DNA of 64,000 bases from Klebsiella pneumoniae (lineage in GTDB: Bacteria; Pseudomonadota; Gammaproteobacteria; Enterobacterales; Enterobacteriaceae), in assembly GCF_000742135.1 (NCBI RefSeq), contig NZ_KN046818.1:3663447-3727446 (forward strand). The letters are read 5' to 3'. The notes under the pieces are model-generated. The model had not been told where the DNA came from and did no database searches. It worked only from the letters and a program-made list of their open reading frames with translations. This document shows, one piece after another, positions 38,129-50,258 of this stretch; the first letter of the stretch is position 1; every line of letters starts with the position of its first letter. The position numbers and the translations under genes are program-made.

Positions 38129-38220
38129 CTATCAAAACACGACCACGTCATTCTGATTACCCTACAGGTTGTGCTGTTCAGAATGAACGTAGCTAAACGC
38201 TATGATTCAGGAGTACAACA

Positions 38221-39573
38221 ATGAGTTCATTAAGTCAGGCGGCGACGGCGGCTGAAAAGCGCACCAACGCCCGCTACTGGATAGTGGTGATGCTGTTTAT
38301 CGTCACCTCTTTTAACTATGGCGACCGGGCGACGCTGTCGATCGCCGGTTCGGAAATGGCCAGGGATATCGGCCTTGATCCGGTGGGGATGGGGTATGTG
38401 TTCTCCGCCTTCTCATGGGCTTATGTCATCGGCCAGATCCCGGGCGGCTGGCTGCTCGACCGCTTCGGCTCGAAGCGCGTCTATTTCTGGTCGATCTTCA
38501 TCTGGTCGATGTTTACCCTGCTGCAGGGCTTCGTCGATATCTTCAGCGGCTTTGGCATTATCGTTGCGCTGTTTACCCTGCGCTTCCTCGTCGGCCTTGC
38601 CGAGTCGCCGTCATTCCCCGGCAACAGCCGGATCGTCGCCGCCTGGTTCCCGGCGCAGGAGAGGGGGACAGCGGTATCGATTTTTAACTCCGCCCAGTAC
38701 TTTGCCACCGTTATTTTCGCGCCGATCATGGGCTGGCTGACGCATGAGGTGGGTTGGTCGCATGTGTTCTTCTTTATGGGCGGCCTGGGGATTGTGATCA
38801 GCTTTGTGTGGCTGAAAGTGATCCACGATCCGAACAACCACCCGGGCGTGAACCAGAAAGAGCTGGACTATATCGCCGAAGGCGGGGCGCTGATCAACAT
38901 GGATCAGAAGAGCAGCGCGCAGAAAGTGCCGTTTAGCGTCAAAATGGGACAGATCAAGCAACTGATCGGCTCGCGGATGATGATCGGCATCTATATCGGT
39001 CAGTACTGCATCAACGCCTTAACCTACTTCTTTATCACCTGGTTCCCGGTTTATCTGGTGCAGGCGCGCGGCATGTCGATCCTCAAAGCCGGCTTTGTCG
39101 CCTCCATTCCGGCGGTGTGCGGCTTTGTCGGCGGGGTGCTGGGCGGGGTGATCTCCGACTGGTTAATGCGCCGCACCGGCTCGCTGAACATTGCGCGCAA
39201 AACGCCGATTGTGCTGGGGATGCTGCTCTCCATGACCATGCTGATGTGTAACTATGTCAACGTGGAGTGGATGGTGATCGGCTTTATGGCAATGGCCTTC
39301 TTCGGCAAAGGGATCGGCGCCCTCGGCTGGGCGGTGATGGCGGATACCGCGCCGAAAGAGATTAGCGGTCTCTCCGGCGGTCTGTTCAATATGTTCGGCA
39401 ATATTTCCGGCATCGTCACCCCGATCGCCATCGGCTATATCGTCGGCACCACCGGCTCGTTCAACGGCGCGCTGATCTACGTCGGTATCCATGCCCTGGT
39501 GGCGGTACTGAGCTATCTGGTGCTGGTGGGCGATATCAAACGTATCGAATTGAAACCTGTAGCGGGACGTTAA
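38221..39573 (+). CDS. gudP: D-glucarate/galactarate transporter GudP
   Basis: GudP is an MFS anion:cation symporter that imports glucarate and galactarate. The 450-residue protein has 12 predicted membrane segments with the motif [15 protein letters not shown] between helices 2 and 3 and [18 protein letters not shown] in helix 4-5, typical of the family. It leads the gud operon; CAGGAGTACAACA precedes the ATG. Confidence 0.96.
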   Translation: MSSLSQAATAAEKRTNARYWIVVMLFIVTSFNYGDRATLSIAGSEMARDIGLDPVGMGYVFSAFSWAYVIGQIPGGWLLDRFGSKRVYFWSIFIWSMFTLLQGFVDIFSGFGIIVALFTLRFLVGLAESPSFPGNSRIVAAWFPAQERGTAVSIFNSAQYFATVIFAPIMGWLTHEVGWSHVFFFMGGLGIVISFVWLKVIHDPNNHPGVNQKELDYIAEGGALINMDQKSSAQKVPFSVKMGQIKQLIGSRMMIGIYIGQYCINALTYFFITWFPVYLVQARGMSILKAGFVASIPAVCGFVGGVLGGVISDWLMRRTGSLNIARKTPIVLGMLLSMTMLMCNYVNVEWMVIGFMAMAFFGKGIGALGWAVMADTAPKEISGLSGGLFNMFGNISGIVTPIAIGYIVGTTGSFNGALIYVGIHALVAVLSYLVLVGDIKRIELKPVAGR

Positions 39574-39575
39574 TC

Positions 39576-40916
39576 ATGACTACTCAATCCAGCCCGATTA
39601 TCACAGAGATGAAGGTCATTCCGGTGGCCGGGCACGACAGCATGCTGCTGAACATCGGCGGAGCGCATAACGCCTGGTTTACCCGCAATATCGTGGTGTT
39701 AACCGATAACGCCGGCCATACCGGCGTCGGCGAAGCGCCCGGCGGAGAGGTCATCTACCAGACGCTGCTGGCGGCGATCCCGCAGGTGGTGGGCCAGGAG
39801 GTCGCCCGACTCAATCGCGTGGTGCAGCAGGTGCACAAAGGCAATCAGGCGGCGGATTTCGACACCTTCGGCAAAGGGGCGTGGACCTTCGAACTGAAGG
39901 TTAACGCGGTGGCGGCGCTGGAAGCGGCGCTGCTCGACCTGCTCGGCCAGGTGCTTAATGTGCCGGTCTGCGAGCTGCTGGGCCCGGGTAAGCAGCGTGA
40001 TGCCGTCACCGTGCTGGGCTACCTGTTCTATATCGGCGATCGGCAGAAAACCGACCTTGGCTATCTGGACCATACGCCGGGCGATCACGAATGGTACCGC
40101 CTGCGCCACCAGCAGGCTTTGAGCAGCGAGGCGATAGTGCGTCTGGCGGAAGCCGCCCAGGATCGCTACGGTTTCAAAGACTTTAAGCTCAAAGGCGGCG
40201 TGCTGCCCGGCGAGCAGGAGATTGACACCGCGCGGGCGCTGAAAAAGCGTTTCCCGGATGCGCGCATCACCGTCGACCCTAACGGCGCCTGGCTGCTGGA
40301 TGAGGCCATCGCGCTATGTAAAGGGCTGCAGGATGTTCTGACCTACGCCGAAGATCCGTGCGGCGCCGAGCAGGGTTTCTCCGGCCGGGAGGTGATGGCC
40401 GAGTTCCGCCGCGCCACCGGGCTGCCGGTCGCCACCAATATGATAGCCACTAACTGGCGCGAAATGGGCCATGCGGTGATGCTCAACGCCGTCGATATCC
40501 CGCTGGCGGACCCGCACTTCTGGACGCTCTCCGGCGCGGTGCGGGTGGCACAGCTGTGCGACGACTGGGGGCTCACCTGGGGTTGCCATTCCAACAACCA
40601 CTTTGATATTTCCCTGGCGATGTTTACCCACGTCGGCGCCGCCGCGCCGGGCAACCCCACCGCCATCGATACCCACTGGATCTGGCAGGAGGGCGACGCG
40701 CGCCTGACCAAAAATCCGCTGCAGATTATTAACGGCAGCATTGCCGTGCCAGACGCGCCGGGACTCGGCGTGGAACTTGACTGGGAGCAGGTGCGCAGAG
40801 CCCATGAGGCCTATAAAGCGCTGCCGGGCGGCGCGCGCAACGACGCAGGCCCGATGCAGTACCTGATCCCCGGCTGGACATTCGACCGCAAACGTCCCGT
40901 TTTCGGCCGCCACTAA
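39576..40916 (+). CDS. gudX: Glucarate dehydratase-related protein GudX
   Basis: GudX is a paralogue of GudD in the enolase superfamily with low dehydratase activity in E. coli. The 446 residues keep the FKLKGG lysine motif, [26 protein letters not shown] and [10 protein letters not shown] catalytic elements. It begins 2 bases after gudP and 60% or more of its residues appear shared with gudD. Confidence 0.93.
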   Translation: MTTQSSPIITEMKVIPVAGHDSMLLNIGGAHNAWFTRNIVVLTDNAGHTGVGEAPGGEVIYQTLLAAIPQVVGQEVARLNRVVQQVHKGNQAADFDTFGKGAWTFELKVNAVAALEAALLDLLGQVLNVPVCELLGPGKQRDAVTVLGYLFYIGDRQKTDLGYLDHTPGDHEWYRLRHQQALSSEAIVRLAEAAQDRYGFKDFKLKGGVLPGEQEIDTARALKKRFPDARITVDPNGAWLLDEAIALCKGLQDVLTYAEDPCGAEQGFSGREVMAEFRRATGLPVATNMIATNWREMGHAVMLNAVDIPLADPHFWTLSGAVRVAQLCDDWGLTWGCHSNNHFDISLAMFTHVGAAAPGNPTAIDTHWIWQEGDARLTKNPLQIINGSIAVPDAPGLGVELDWEQVRRAHEAYKALPGGARNDAGPMQYLIPGWTFDRKRPVFGRH

Positions 40917-40933
40917 TTAAAAAGGATGATGCT

Positions 40934-42274
40934 ATGACGACTTTCTCTTCAACGCCCGCTGTCACCACCATGCAGGTGATCCCGGTTGCCGGCCATGACA
41001 GCATGCTGATGAACCTGAGCGGCGCGCACGCCCCGTACTTCACCCGCAATATCGTAATTATCAAAGATAACGCCGGCCATACTGGCGTCGGTGAAATCCC
41101 GGGCGGTGAAAAAATTCGCCAGACCCTGGAGGATGCCATTCCGCTGGTGGTGGGCAAAACGCTGGGCGAGTATAAAAACGTGCTGGGCGCGGTGCGCAAT
41201 CAGTTTGCCGACCGCGACGCCGGGGGCCGCGGCCTGCAGACCTTTGACCTGCGCACCACCATTCACGTGGTGACCGGCATCGAAGCGGCACTGCTGGATC
41301 TGCTGGGCCAGCACCTTGGGGTCAACGTCGCCTCGCTGCTAGGCGATGGCCAGCAGCGCAGCGAAGTCGAAATGCTGGGCTATCTGTTCTTTATCGGTAA
41401 TCGCCATGCGACGCCGCTGGCCTATCAGAGCCAGCCGGATGAGCAGTGCGAGTGGTATCGCCTGCGCCATGAAGAGGCGATGACGCCGGATGCGGTGGTC
41501 CGCCTGGCGGAAGCGGCGTATGAAAAATATGGTTTCAACGACTTTAAGCTGAAGGGCGGCGTGCTGGCCGGTTTTGAAGAAGCCGAAGCGATCAGCGCCC
41601 TGGCGAAGCGCTTCCCGAATGCTCGCGTCACTCTCGACCCGAATGGCGCCTGGCTGCTTGAGGAGGCCATTCAGATTGGTAAACAGCTGAAGGGCGTGCT
41701 GGCCTATGCGGAAGATCCGTGCGGCGCCGAACAGGGCTTCTCCGGCCGCGAAGTGATGGCCGAGTTCCGCCGCGCGACGGGCCTGCCGACCGCCACCAAT
41801 ATGATCGCCACCGACTGGCGGCAGATGGGCCATACGCTGTCGCTACAATCGGTGGATATCCCGCTGGCGGACCCGCACTTCTGGACCATGCAGGGGTCGG
41901 TGCGCGTAGCGCAGATGTGCCATGAGTTCGGTCTGACCTGGGGTTCGCACTCTAATAATCACTTCGACGTGTCGCTGGCGATGTTCACCCACGTCGCGGC
42001 AGCGGCGCCGGGCAAGATCACCGCTATCGATACCCACTGGATCTGGCAGGAGGGCAACCAGCGTCTGACCAAACAACCTTTTGAAATCAAAGGCGGCATG
42101 GTGCAGGTACCGAGTACCCCGGGCCTGGGGGTTGAGCTGGATATGGACCGCGTGATGCAGGCAAATGAGCTATATAAGAAACATGGTCTTGGCGCCCGCG
42201 ATGATGCGATGGCGATGCAGTATCTGATCCCGGGCTGGACCTTTGACAACAAGCGTCCATGCATGGTGCGCTAA
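40934..42274 (+). CDS. gudD: D-glucarate dehydratase GudD
   Basis: GudD dehydrates D-glucarate (and L-idarate) to 5-keto-4-deoxyglucarate. The 446-residue enolase-superfamily enzyme has FKLKGG (general-base Lys), VTLDPNGAW and [11 protein letters not shown] (metal ligands) and [10 protein letters not shown] (catalytic His). An AAAAAGGATGATGCT ribosome site precedes the ATG 18 bases after gudX. Confidence 0.97.
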   Translation: MTTFSSTPAVTTMQVIPVAGHDSMLMNLSGAHAPYFTRNIVIIKDNAGHTGVGEIPGGEKIRQTLEDAIPLVVGKTLGEYKNVLGAVRNQFADRDAGGRGLQTFDLRTTIHVVTGIEAALLDLLGQHLGVNVASLLGDGQQRSEVEMLGYLFFIGNRHATPLAYQSQPDEQCEWYRLRHEEAMTPDAVVRLAEAAYEKYGFNDFKLKGGVLAGFEEAEAISALAKRFPNARVTLDPNGAWLLEEAIQIGKQLKGVLAYAEDPCGAEQGFSGREVMAEFRRATGLPTATNMIATDWRQMGHTLSLQSVDIPLADPHFWTMQGSVRVAQMCHEFGLTWGSHSNNHFDVSLAMFTHVAAAAPGKITAIDTHWIWQEGNQRLTKQPFEIKGGMVQVPSTPGLGVELDMDRVMQANELYKKHGLGARDDAMAMQYLIPGWTFDNKRPCMVR

Positions 42275-42346
42275 AAGTCCGCCGGCCTCTGCGGGGGCCG
42301 GCATTGCGCGACAGCGCCAGGGGTTGGCTCAGAGTAAGGACAGCAG

Positions 42347-43486
42347 ATGAAAATAGTGATCGCACCGGATTCCTGGAAGGAGAGCCTGAGCGCGCTGGAA
42401 GTGGCCAGTGCGATAGAGCAAGGCTTTCGCGAGATTTATCCTGACGCCGAGTACGTCAAGCTGCCGGTTGCCGATGGTGGGGAAGGGACGGTGGAAGCCA
42501 TGGTGGCGGCGACCGGCGGGCTTCTGGTTCCGCTGACGGTCACCGGGCCGCTGGGCGAGCCGGTTGAGGCATTTTACGGGCTGTCCGGCGATCGCCAGTG
42601 CGCCTTTATCGAAATGGCGGCGGCCAGCGGCCTGGAGAGCGTCCCGCCGGCGCAGCGTAACCCGCTGCTGACCACTTCCTGGGGTACCGGGGAGCTTATC
42701 CGCCATGCGCTGGACGCCGGGGTAAGACAGATCATTATTGGTATTGGCGGCAGTGCGACCAATGACGGCGGCGCCGGGATGGCGCAGGCGCTGGGGGCGA
42801 AACTGCTGACCGCCGAGGGCCAGCAAATCGCCTCCGGGGGCGGCGCGCTGGAGACGCTGGCGCTCATCGATCTCAGCGAACTCGATTCGCGGCTGGCAGA
42901 TTGCCGGATTGACGTTGCCTGCGACGTCACCAACCCGTTGACCGGCCCGCAGGGCGCCAGCGCGGTGTTCGGCCCGCAAAAAGGGGCGACAGCGCAGATG
43001 ATCGACCGGCTCGACACCGGCCTGCGGCACTATGCCCGGATTATCGCCCGCGATTTAGATATCGACGTGCTGAGCCTTGAGGGCGGCGGCGCGGCGGGCG
43101 GCATGGGTGCGGCGCTGTATGCGTTCTGTGGTGCTCAGTTGCGTCCGGGCATTGAGATTGTCACCGATGCGCTACAGCTGGCTGAGCGGGTGGCGGATGC
43201 CGATTTAGTGATCACCGGCGAAGGGCGTATCGATAGCCAGACGATCCACGGCAAAGTGCCGGTGGGGGTGGCGAGGGTGGCGAAGCGTTTTAACGTCCCG
43301 GTGATCGGGATTGCCGGCAGTCTTACCGCCGATGTTGGCGTCGTGCATCAGCACGGGCTGGATGCGGTATTCAGCGTGTTGTATACCATCTGTACCCTTG
43401 ATGAAGCGTTGGCCAATGCCGCCGCCAACCTGCGAATGACGGCGCGTAACGTAGCCGCGGTTTTGCAGATGGGCGACAGGCGGTAA
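42347..43486 (+). CDS. garK: Glycerate 2-kinase, GarK-like
   Basis: The enzyme phosphorylates D-glycerate to 2-phosphoglycerate, the last step of glucarate and galactarate breakdown after aldolase and reductase action. The 379-residue protein shows [58 protein letters not shown] and [21 protein letters not shown]. Sequence is nearer GarK than GlxK at several diagnostic positions, but orthology is not certain. It lies 72 bases after gudD, behind a GC-rich hairpin, and probably belongs to the gud operon; in E. coli barA follows gudD directly. Confidence 0.85.
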   Translation: MKIVIAPDSWKESLSALEVASAIEQGFREIYPDAEYVKLPVADGGEGTVEAMVAATGGLLVPLTVTGPLGEPVEAFYGLSGDRQCAFIEMAAASGLESVPPAQRNPLLTTSWGTGELIRHALDAGVRQIIIGIGGSATNDGGAGMAQALGAKLLTAEGQQIASGGGALETLALIDLSELDSRLADCRIDVACDVTNPLTGPQGASAVFGPQKGATAQMIDRLDTGLRHYARIIARDLDIDVLSLEGGGAAGGMGAALYAFCGAQLRPGIEIVTDALQLAERVADADLVITGEGRIDSQTIHGKVPVGVARVAKRFNVPVIGIAGSLTADVGVVHQHGLDAVFSVLYTICTLDEALANAAANLRMTARNVAAVLQMGDRR

Positions 43487-43504
43487 CCCGGCTGGCGCAG
43501 TGGT

Positions 43505-43640
43505 ATTTGTAGTCCGGATAAGGTGCGTAGCACCGCGATCCGGGAACCATCCCCGGTGGCGCTTACGCTTACCGGGGCTACCAACCGAATACCGGACTGT
43601 AGGGCGTAGGCCGGATGAGGCGCGTAGCGCCGCTATCCGG
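43505..43640. repeat. REP/BIME cluster between glycerate kinase and barA
   Basis: Several REP-type palindromes follow one another: TAGTCCGGATAAGGTGCGTA with its facing half, a GGTGGCGCTTACGCTTACCG hairpin, and GTAGGCCGGATGAGGCGCGT with CGCTATCCGGGG. They fill the gap between two convergent genes. Confidence 0.75.
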
Positions 43641-43643
43641 GGT

Positions 43644-46394
43644 TTACACCCCCATCCGGCACGCTTCGCGGGCCACATTATCCATCTCATCTAACAGCTC
43701 AAGCAGCTCCGGCTCCAGATCCTCGGCGGCGGTGCCTGCCCGCAGCTGACTTTCCAGGGTATGGCACAGCTTTTTCAGCCGCGGCACGCCGCTATAGCTG
43801 CAGCTGCCGTGCAGTTTATGGATCAGATCCACCAGCCCTTCCGGCTGCTCGCCCACCAGCTGCTCCTCAACTTTGTTACGCACCTCCGGCATAAAGGCGA
43901 TCAGCATTTGCAGCATCTCCCGCGCCAGGTCCGGCTTCATGGCCGCCTGGCGCAGCGCCAGCTGCCAGTCGAGCGTTTGATTATGATCGACGATCGGCTC
44001 TGCGGGCGGTAGCGACGCCGGAACGACGCTGTGCAGGCCGGGCTGATAGCGCAGCAGCAGTGCGTGCAGTTTCTCTTCTTCGATTGGCTTCGCCAGATAG
44101 TCGTTCATGCCGGCGCTCAGTAATTTCTCACGCAGGCCCTCCAGGGCGTGCGCGGTGACCGCAATAACCGGGGTTTGCTGATGATGGGACAGGTGATGGA
44201 TAAGCTCACAGGCGCGGATGCCGTCCATATCCGGCATCTGAATATCCATCAGGATCAGATCCATCTGCAGCTGCTTGGCCTTGTCCACCGCCTGCTGGCC
44301 GCTGTCGCAGAGGATCACCTGCTGCACAAGATCATCCAGCAGGGCGCCAATCAGCTTCAGGTTAGCCGGGTTGTCGTCGACGGCCATTACCGTCATTGGC
44401 AACTTATGACTGTCGATCTGCATCAGCGGCGCGGAGGCAAGCGCGTGGCTGGTAGCCACCAGCGCCGGTAGCAGACGGGTGGTGGTGAGCGGCTTTAACA
44501 GGCAGGCGGCAACGCCGTCGCGCTTCAGGGCTTCGGCGCTGACCTGGGCATGGCACGGCAGGGCCAGCAGTACGTTATCGGACATCGCGCAGGCTTTGGC
44601 TAATTTTTCCCGATGCGGCGACAAATCGCGCATTGAAACCGGGATACCGACCAGCAGAATGTCATACTGCGCTTCCGCCAGCGAGGAGAAGGTAGGGCTG
44701 TAGATAACCTCCAGCGGCGTAGCGGCTAGCATCTCCAGGGTACACTGCGCCGCCGTCGCGTTGGCTTCCACATAGGCCAGACGTTTGCCGACAAGCCCGT
44801 CGGTGTTCAGCGTATCCGGAATGGCGTTCGGGTTGAGATCGAGGCTGATATGGAACCAGAAGGTGGAGCCGCGGTTCGGCTGGCTGTGGAACGAAATATC
44901 CCCGCCCATCTCTTTGACCAGACGCTGAGTGATCACCAGCCCGAGCCCGGTGCCGCCGTGGCGGCGTGAAATACTGGCATCGGCCTGACGGAAGGCCTGG
45001 AATAGCCGGGACTGGTCGCGCTCGGGGATGCCGATGCCGGTATCGTGGATCTGAATTTCGATCTGTACCCGGGAATTACTGATGGCCCGCTGCTCCACCA
45101 GTACGTCGATATTGCCGTGCTCGGTAAATTTGATGGCGTTGCCCACGAGGTTGGTCACAATCTGCTGCAGACGCAGCGGGTCGCCGATAACGTTGTCCGG
45201 TACATTGTTCTTAATATTCAGCGTCAGCTCCAGCCCTTTATCGTGCGCGGAATGCGCCAGCAGGGTGACCACTTCATCAAGCGAAGTGCGCAGCAGGAAC
45301 GGAATACTCTCCAGGATCAGCTTCCCGGCTTCCAGCTTGGAAAAGTCGAGCACGTCATTGATGATCGCCAGCAGATTGTTGGCCGAACGTTCGATGGTGG
45401 TCAGGTGGTCGCGCTGCGTAGCGTTGAGATCGGTTTTCAGCGTCAGGCGGGTAAAGCCGATCACCCCATTGAGCGGGGTGCGCAGCTCGTGAGACATATT
45501 GGCCAGGAACTCAGACTTAATGCGCACCGCCTCCTGGGCGCGCTTTTTCGCCAGGTCCAGCTCGACGTTCTGGATCTCCATCTGCTCAAGCGTTTCCCGT
45601 AGATCGGAGGTCGCCTGGTCGACGTTGTGTTGCATCTCTTCGTGGTATGCCGCCAGCGACATGGCCATCGAGTTAATGCCGTTTTTCAGCATATCCAGTT
45701 CGCCGAGCATAAAGCCTTCGACCCGGCTGTCCAGCTGTCCGCGGCGGATGCGGTCGACAGTGTTAACCATATTGCGGATTGGCCCGGTGACGTCGCGCAT
45801 CAGCCTCCAGCCGAAGATTAACGCGATGCCGATACAGAACAGCATCATTACGCTGGAGATAAAAATCTCTTTGTACTGCTGGAGGCGAACCGATTTTAGA
45901 TCCAGCTCCAGGGCGACGTAGCCCAGCATATTGCCCGGCATTTTAGCGTCAGATTCGGGTGATTCATCCGGAGAATAGCTTTCCGAGACAATAGGCGTGC
46001 GCAGGATCATCATGTCGCCATCGCGGATGACGCTGAGGTGACGGGGGAATGCCTCGCCTTTCGGGATCTGCAGTTCGCTGGGATTGAGCTGGTAATTGGA
46101 GGTGACAAATAAGCGGTTATGCGAATCGTACACCGAGATGGCCCGCACGATCTCCGAGTGGCGACGATGCAGAACGCTGATCAGCTGGCCGATGGATTCG
46201 CGGTTTTGCAAGTTCATGCCATATTCGCTGGAGACCGCCAGCGGTTCGATAATACTGGCGCCAGCGTCCTCCAGCTGGCGTTGCAGGTCGTTATAACGAT
46301 GAGCGACAAAGAAAATACTGAGCAACAGTCCTATCAGGACGGTTGGCGCCAGAATCAGAATCATCATGCGAGCACGCAGGCTGTAGTTGGTCAT
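43644..46394 (-). CDS. barA: Hybrid sensor histidine kinase BarA
   Basis: BarA senses short-chain carboxylates and phosphorylates UvrY, which activates csrB and csrC. The 916-residue protein has two membrane segments around a periplasmic domain, a HAMP domain ([20 protein letters not shown]), the H-box [17 protein letters not shown] boxes ([22 protein letters not shown]), a receiver domain with phospho-Asp in [13 protein letters not shown], and a C-terminal Hpt domain with [13 protein letters not shown]. It is convergent with the gud operon and divergent from rlmD. Confidence 0.97.
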   Translation of the reverse strand: MTNYSLRARMMILILAPTVLIGLLLSIFFVAHRYNDLQRQLEDAGASIIEPLAVSSEYGMNLQNRESIGQLISVLHRRHSEIVRAISVYDSHNRLFVTSNYQLNPSELQIPKGEAFPRHLSVIRDGDMMILRTPIVSESYSPDESPESDAKMPGNMLGYVALELDLKSVRLQQYKEIFISSVMMLFCIGIALIFGWRLMRDVTGPIRNMVNTVDRIRRGQLDSRVEGFMLGELDMLKNGINSMAMSLAAYHEEMQHNVDQATSDLRETLEQMEIQNVELDLAKKRAQEAVRIKSEFLANMSHELRTPLNGVIGFTRLTLKTDLNATQRDHLTTIERSANNLLAIINDVLDFSKLEAGKLILESIPFLLRTSLDEVVTLLAHSAHDKGLELTLNIKNNVPDNVIGDPLRLQQIVTNLVGNAIKFTEHGNIDVLVEQRAISNSRVQIEIQIHDTGIGIPERDQSRLFQAFRQADASISRRHGGTGLGLVITQRLVKEMGGDISFHSQPNRGSTFWFHISLDLNPNAIPDTLNTDGLVGKRLAYVEANATAAQCTLEMLAATPLEVIYSPTFSSLAEAQYDILLVGIPVSMRDLSPHREKLAKACAMSDNVLLALPCHAQVSAEALKRDGVAACLLKPLTTTRLLPALVATSHALASAPLMQIDSHKLPMTVMAVDDNPANLKLIGALLDDLVQQVILCDSGQQAVDKAKQLQMDLILMDIQMPDMDGIRACELIHHLSHHQQTPVIAVTAHALEGLREKLLSAGMNDYLAKPIEEEKLHALLLRYQPGLHSVVPASLPPAEPIVDHNQTLDWQLALRQAAMKPDLAREMLQMLIAFMPEVRNKVEEQLVGEQPEGLVDLIHKLHGSCSYSGVPRLKKLCHTLESQLRAGTAAEDLEPELLELLDEMDNVAREACRMGV

Positions 46395-46507
46395 GCGGTT
46401 CCATTATGGGAGAATATAGACATCATCGTTCTGTGCAGCGTCGCTGCGCCTCGCGGCGCTGCCGCTCTGAACGAGCTCGTTTTATTTGATTGAGACAACT
46501 CTCTACG

Positions 46508-47812
46508 ATGGCGCAATTCTACTCTGCAAAACGGCGTGTGACGACGCGCCAGATCATAACCGTTACAGTCAACGACCTCGATCCCTTTGGTCAGGGTGTT
46601 GCCCGCCACCAGGGGAAGGCGCTGTTCGTGAGCGGCGTGCTGCCCCACGAGCAGGCCGAGGTGGTGCTGGTGGAAGATAAAAAACAGTACGCCCGCGCCG
46701 AGGTGAAACGCCGACTGACCGACAGCCCGCAGCGCCAGGCGCCGCGCTGCCCCCATTTTGGCGTCTGCGGCGGATGCCAACAACAACATGCCAGCGTTCC
46801 GCTTCAGCAGCAAAGTAAACGCGCCGCGCTGGGGCGACTGATGAAGCGCGAGGTAGATGACGTCATCGCCGGCGCGCCGTGGGGCTACCGCCGTCGCGCA
46901 CGCTTGAGCTTGAATTATCAGCCGAAGACCCAACAATTGCAGATGGGTTTTCGCCAGGCCAACGCCAAAGCGATCGTCGATGTGGTGCAGTGCCCTGTTT
47001 TGGTGCCCCAACTTGAGGCATTGCTGCCCGTCGTGCGCGAGTGCTTAAGCGCGCTGAGCGCATTACGCCATCTCGGCCACGTCGAGCTGGTGCAGGCGGA
47101 CAATGGCCCGCTGATGGTGCTGCGCCATACCGCAACCCTGCCGGCGACAGACAGGGAAAAACTGGAACACTTTTCGCAAACTCACGGTCTTTCCCTGTAC
47201 CTCTCGCCACAAAGCGAGATACTGGAGCATATTCATGGCGAAGCGCCATGGTATACCTCAGACGGACTACGCTTAGTGTTCAGCCCGCGGGATTTTATCC
47301 AGGTCAACGACGGCGTAAATCAGCAGATGGTGCGTACCGCACTGGAGTGGCTGGATCTGCGGCCAGAGGACCGGGTGCTGGATCTGTTCTGCGGGATGGG
47401 CAACTTTACCCTGCCGCTGGCGACACGCGCCGCCCATGTGGTGGGCGTGGAAGGGGTGCCGGCGCTGGTGGAGAAGGGGCGGGAAAACGCCGCCCGCAAT
47501 GGTTTATCAAATGTCACTTTCTTCCATGAAAATCTGGAAGAAGACGTCACCCGTCAGGCCTGGGCGAAGCACGGCTTTGATAAAGTGCTGCTGGACCCGG
47601 CCCGCGCCGGCGCGCCGGGCGTGATGCCGCATATAATAAAACTGGCACCGCGGCGGGTGGTGTATGTTTCCTGCAACCCGGCGACGCTGGCGCGAGACAG
47701 CGAAACCCTGTTGCAGGCTGGATATCAGATTCAACGCCTGGCGATGCTGGATATGTTCCCGCATACCGGCCATCTGGAATCAATGGTGTTGTTTGAGCGC
47801 AGGCTTACATAA
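46508..47812 (+). CDS. rlmD: 23S rRNA (uracil1939-C5)-methyltransferase RlmD
   Basis: RlmD methylates U1939 of 23S rRNA. The 434-residue protein has an N-terminal TRAM domain, a [4Fe-4S] site with Cys in [14 protein letters not shown] and in VVQCPVL, SAM motifs [14 protein letters not shown], and the catalytic Cys in [13 protein letters not shown]. The frame is open 6 codons upstream; the ATG at 46508 gives [10 protein letters not shown] as in E. coli. Confidence 0.96.
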   Translation: MAQFYSAKRRVTTRQIITVTVNDLDPFGQGVARHQGKALFVSGVLPHEQAEVVLVEDKKQYARAEVKRRLTDSPQRQAPRCPHFGVCGGCQQQHASVPLQQQSKRAALGRLMKREVDDVIAGAPWGYRRRARLSLNYQPKTQQLQMGFRQANAKAIVDVVQCPVLVPQLEALLPVVRECLSALSALRHLGHVELVQADNGPLMVLRHTATLPATDREKLEHFSQTHGLSLYLSPQSEILEHIHGEAPWYTSDGLRLVFSPRDFIQVNDGVNQQMVRTALEWLDLRPEDRVLDLFCGMGNFTLPLATRAAHVVGVEGVPALVEKGRENAARNGLSNVTFFHENLEEDVTRQAWAKHGFDKVLLDPARAGAPGVMPHIIKLAPRRVVYVSCNPATLARDSETLLQAGYQIQRLAMLDMFPHTGHLESMVLFERRLT

Positions 47813-47933
47813 GGTCATTCACAACGTCGCAGAAGAGCCACCCTGGCCATGAATGCTGACGCGACCTGCAGGATGACATGTAGAAAGTTGAGGCTTGCCG
47901 ACTTCGGCAGGCCGGTCCCTTAAGGAGAGGACA

Positions 47934-50171
47934 ATGGTTGCGGTAAGAAGTGCACATCTTAATAAAGCTGGTGAATTTGACCCGAAGAAATGGATCGCGA
48001 GTCTGGGAATTTCCAGCCAGCAGTCGTGTGAGCGCTTAGCCGAAACCTGGGATTATTGTCGCGAAAAAACGCAAGGACACCCGCAGGCGGACCTGCTGCT
48101 GTGGCGGGGCGTCGAAATGGTGGAGATCCTCTCTACCCTAAGTATGGACATCGATACGCTGCGCGCGGCGCTGCTGTTCCCGCTGGCCGACGGAGAAGTT
48201 GTCAGCGAAGAGGTGATGCAGGAGAGCGTAGGTAAATCGGTCGTGACCCTGATTCACGGGGTGCGGGACATGGCCGCTATCCGCCAGCTGAAGGCTACCC
48301 ATACCGACTCGGTCTCTTCCGAGCAGGTGGATAACATTCGCCGTATGCTGCTGGCGATGGTTGACGATTTCCGCTGCGTGGTCATCAAACTTGCTGAGCG
48401 TATCGCGCATCTGCGCGAGGTCAAGGACGCGCCGGAAGATGAGCGCGTTCTTGCGGCGAAAGAGTGCACCAATATCTATGCTCCCCTGGCGAACCGCTTA
48501 GGCATCGGCCAGCTGAAGTGGGAGCTGGAAGATTACTGCTTCCGCTATCTGCACCCGGCGGAATACAAGCGCATTGCCAAACTGCTCCACGAGCGCCGTA
48601 TCGACCGCGAGCATTACATCGAAGAGTTTGTCGGCCACCTGCGCTCAGAGATGAAAGCCGAAGGCGTCAAGGCCGAGGTCTATGGCCGGCCGAAGCATAT
48701 CTACAGTATCTGGCGCAAAATGCAGAAAAAACACCTCGCTTTCGACGAGCTGTTTGACGTTCGCGCGGTGCGTATTGTGGCTGAGCGTTTGCAGGATTGC
48801 TATGCCGCGCTGGGGATCGTCCATACTCACTACCGCCATCTGCCGGATGAATTCGACGACTACGTGGCCAACCCGAAACCCAACGGTTACCAGTCTATCC
48901 ATACCGTGGTGCTGGGGCCGAGCGGCAAGACGGTGGAGATTCAGATCCGCACCCGGCAGATGCATGAAGACGCCGAGCTGGGCGTGGCCGCGCACTGGAA
49001 GTACAAAGAGGGCGCGGGAGCCGGCACCAGCGGCGGCCGCGGCTATGAAGACCGCATCGCCTGGCTGCGTAAGCTGATTGCCTGGCAGGAAGAGATGGCC
49101 GACTCCGGCGAGATGCTCGACGAAGTGCGCAGCCAGGTCTTCGACGACCGGGTGTATGTCTTTACGCCGAAAGGCGACGTGGTGGACCTGCCTGCGGGGT
49201 CGACGCCGCTCGACTTTGCCTATCATATTCACAGCGATGTCGGCCATCGCTGCATCGGCGCCAAAATTGGCGGCCGCATCGTGCCATTCACCTACCAGCT
49301 GCAGATGGGCGATCAGATCGAAATTATAACCCAGAAGCAGCCGAACCCGAGCCGTGACTGGCTGAACCCTAACCTCGGCTATGTGACCACCAGCCGCGGA
49401 CGTTCGAAGATCCACGCCTGGTTCCGTAAGCAGGATCGCGACAAGAACATTCTCGCCGGTCGGCAGATCCTCGACGACGAGCTGGAGCATTTGGGCATCA
49501 GCCTGAAGGATGCGGAAAAGCACCTGCTGCCGCGCTATAACTTCAACGAGCTCGATGAACTGCTGGCCGCCATCGGCGGTGGCGATATCCGTCTCAACCA
49601 GATGGTCAACTTCCTGCAGGCGCAGTTCAATAAACCTAGCGCCGCCGAGCAGGATGCGGCCGCGCTGAAGCAACTGCAGCAGAAAACCTACACGCCGCAA
49701 AATCGCACCAAGGACAATGGCCGGGTAGTGGTGGAAGGGGTAGGCAACCTGATGCACCATATTGCCCGCTGCTGCCAGCCAATCCCGGGCGACGAGATCG
49801 TCGGCTTTATCACCCAGGGGCGCGGGATCTCCGTGCATCGCGCGGACTGCGATCAGCTGGCAGAACTGCAGTCGCATGCCCCGGAGCGCATCGTCGATGC
49901 GGTATGGGGCGAAAGCTACTCGGCGGGCTACTCGCTGGTGGTCAGGGTGGAGGCGAACGATCGCAGCGGTTTACTGCGCGATATCACAACCATCCTCGCC
50001 AATGAGAAGGTGAACGTGCTGGGCGTCGCCAGCCGCAGCGATACCCGTCAGCAGCTGGCAACCATCGATATGACCATCGAGATTTACAACCTGCAGGTGC
50101 TGGGCCGGGTGCTCGGTAAGCTCAACCAGGTGCCGGATGTGATCGACGCGCGCCGTCTGCACGGCGGTTAA
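47934..50171 (+). CDS. relA: (p)ppGpp synthetase RelA
   Basis: RelA makes (p)ppGpp at ribosomes stalled with uncharged tRNA. The 745-residue protein has an inactive HD domain, the synthetase domain with YGRPKHIYSIWRKMQ and NPKPNGYQSIHTVV, a TGS domain (DDRVYVFTPKGDVVDLPAGS), a zinc-finger region with ARCCQPIPGDEIVG, and a C-terminal ACT/RRM domain. A TAAGGAGAGGACA ribosome site precedes the ATG; a GC hairpin (47893-47912) lies just upstream. The next gene is mazG without the mazEF pair found in E. coli. Confidence 0.97.
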   Translation: MVAVRSAHLNKAGEFDPKKWIASLGISSQQSCERLAETWDYCREKTQGHPQADLLLWRGVEMVEILSTLSMDIDTLRAALLFPLADGEVVSEEVMQESVGKSVVTLIHGVRDMAAIRQLKATHTDSVSSEQVDNIRRMLLAMVDDFRCVVIKLAERIAHLREVKDAPEDERVLAAKECTNIYAPLANRLGIGQLKWELEDYCFRYLHPAEYKRIAKLLHERRIDREHYIEEFVGHLRSEMKAEGVKAEVYGRPKHIYSIWRKMQKKHLAFDELFDVRAVRIVAERLQDCYAALGIVHTHYRHLPDEFDDYVANPKPNGYQSIHTVVLGPSGKTVEIQIRTRQMHEDAELGVAAHWKYKEGAGAGTSGGRGYEDRIAWLRKLIAWQEEMADSGEMLDEVRSQVFDDRVYVFTPKGDVVDLPAGSTPLDFAYHIHSDVGHRCIGAKIGGRIVPFTYQLQMGDQIEIITQKQPNPSRDWLNPNLGYVTTSRGRSKIHAWFRKQDRDKNILAGRQILDDELEHLGISLKDAEKHLLPRYNFNELDELLAAIGGGDIRLNQMVNFLQAQFNKPSAAEQDAAALKQLQQKTYTPQNRTKDNGRVVVEGVGNLMHHIARCCQPIPGDEIVGFITQGRGISVHRADCDQLAELQSHAPERIVDAVWGESYSAGYSLVVRVEANDRSGLLRDITTILANEKVNVLGVASRSDTRQQLATIDMTIEIYNLQVLGRVLGKLNQVPDVIDARRLHGG

Positions 50172-50175
50172 TTCG

Positions 50176-50258
50176 TCTGTAGGCCGGATAAGGCGAAGCC
50201 GCCATCCGGCAATTTCGCAACGTCGGATAAGGTCTAAACGCCTTATCCGGCCGACTAT
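50176..50258. repeat. REP/BIME pair between relA and mazG
   Basis: GTAGGCCGGATAAGGCGAAG...CATCCGGC and GTCGGATAAGG...CCTTATCCGGCCGAC are two facing REP units. They occupy the site where E. coli has mazE and mazF. Confidence 0.8.
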
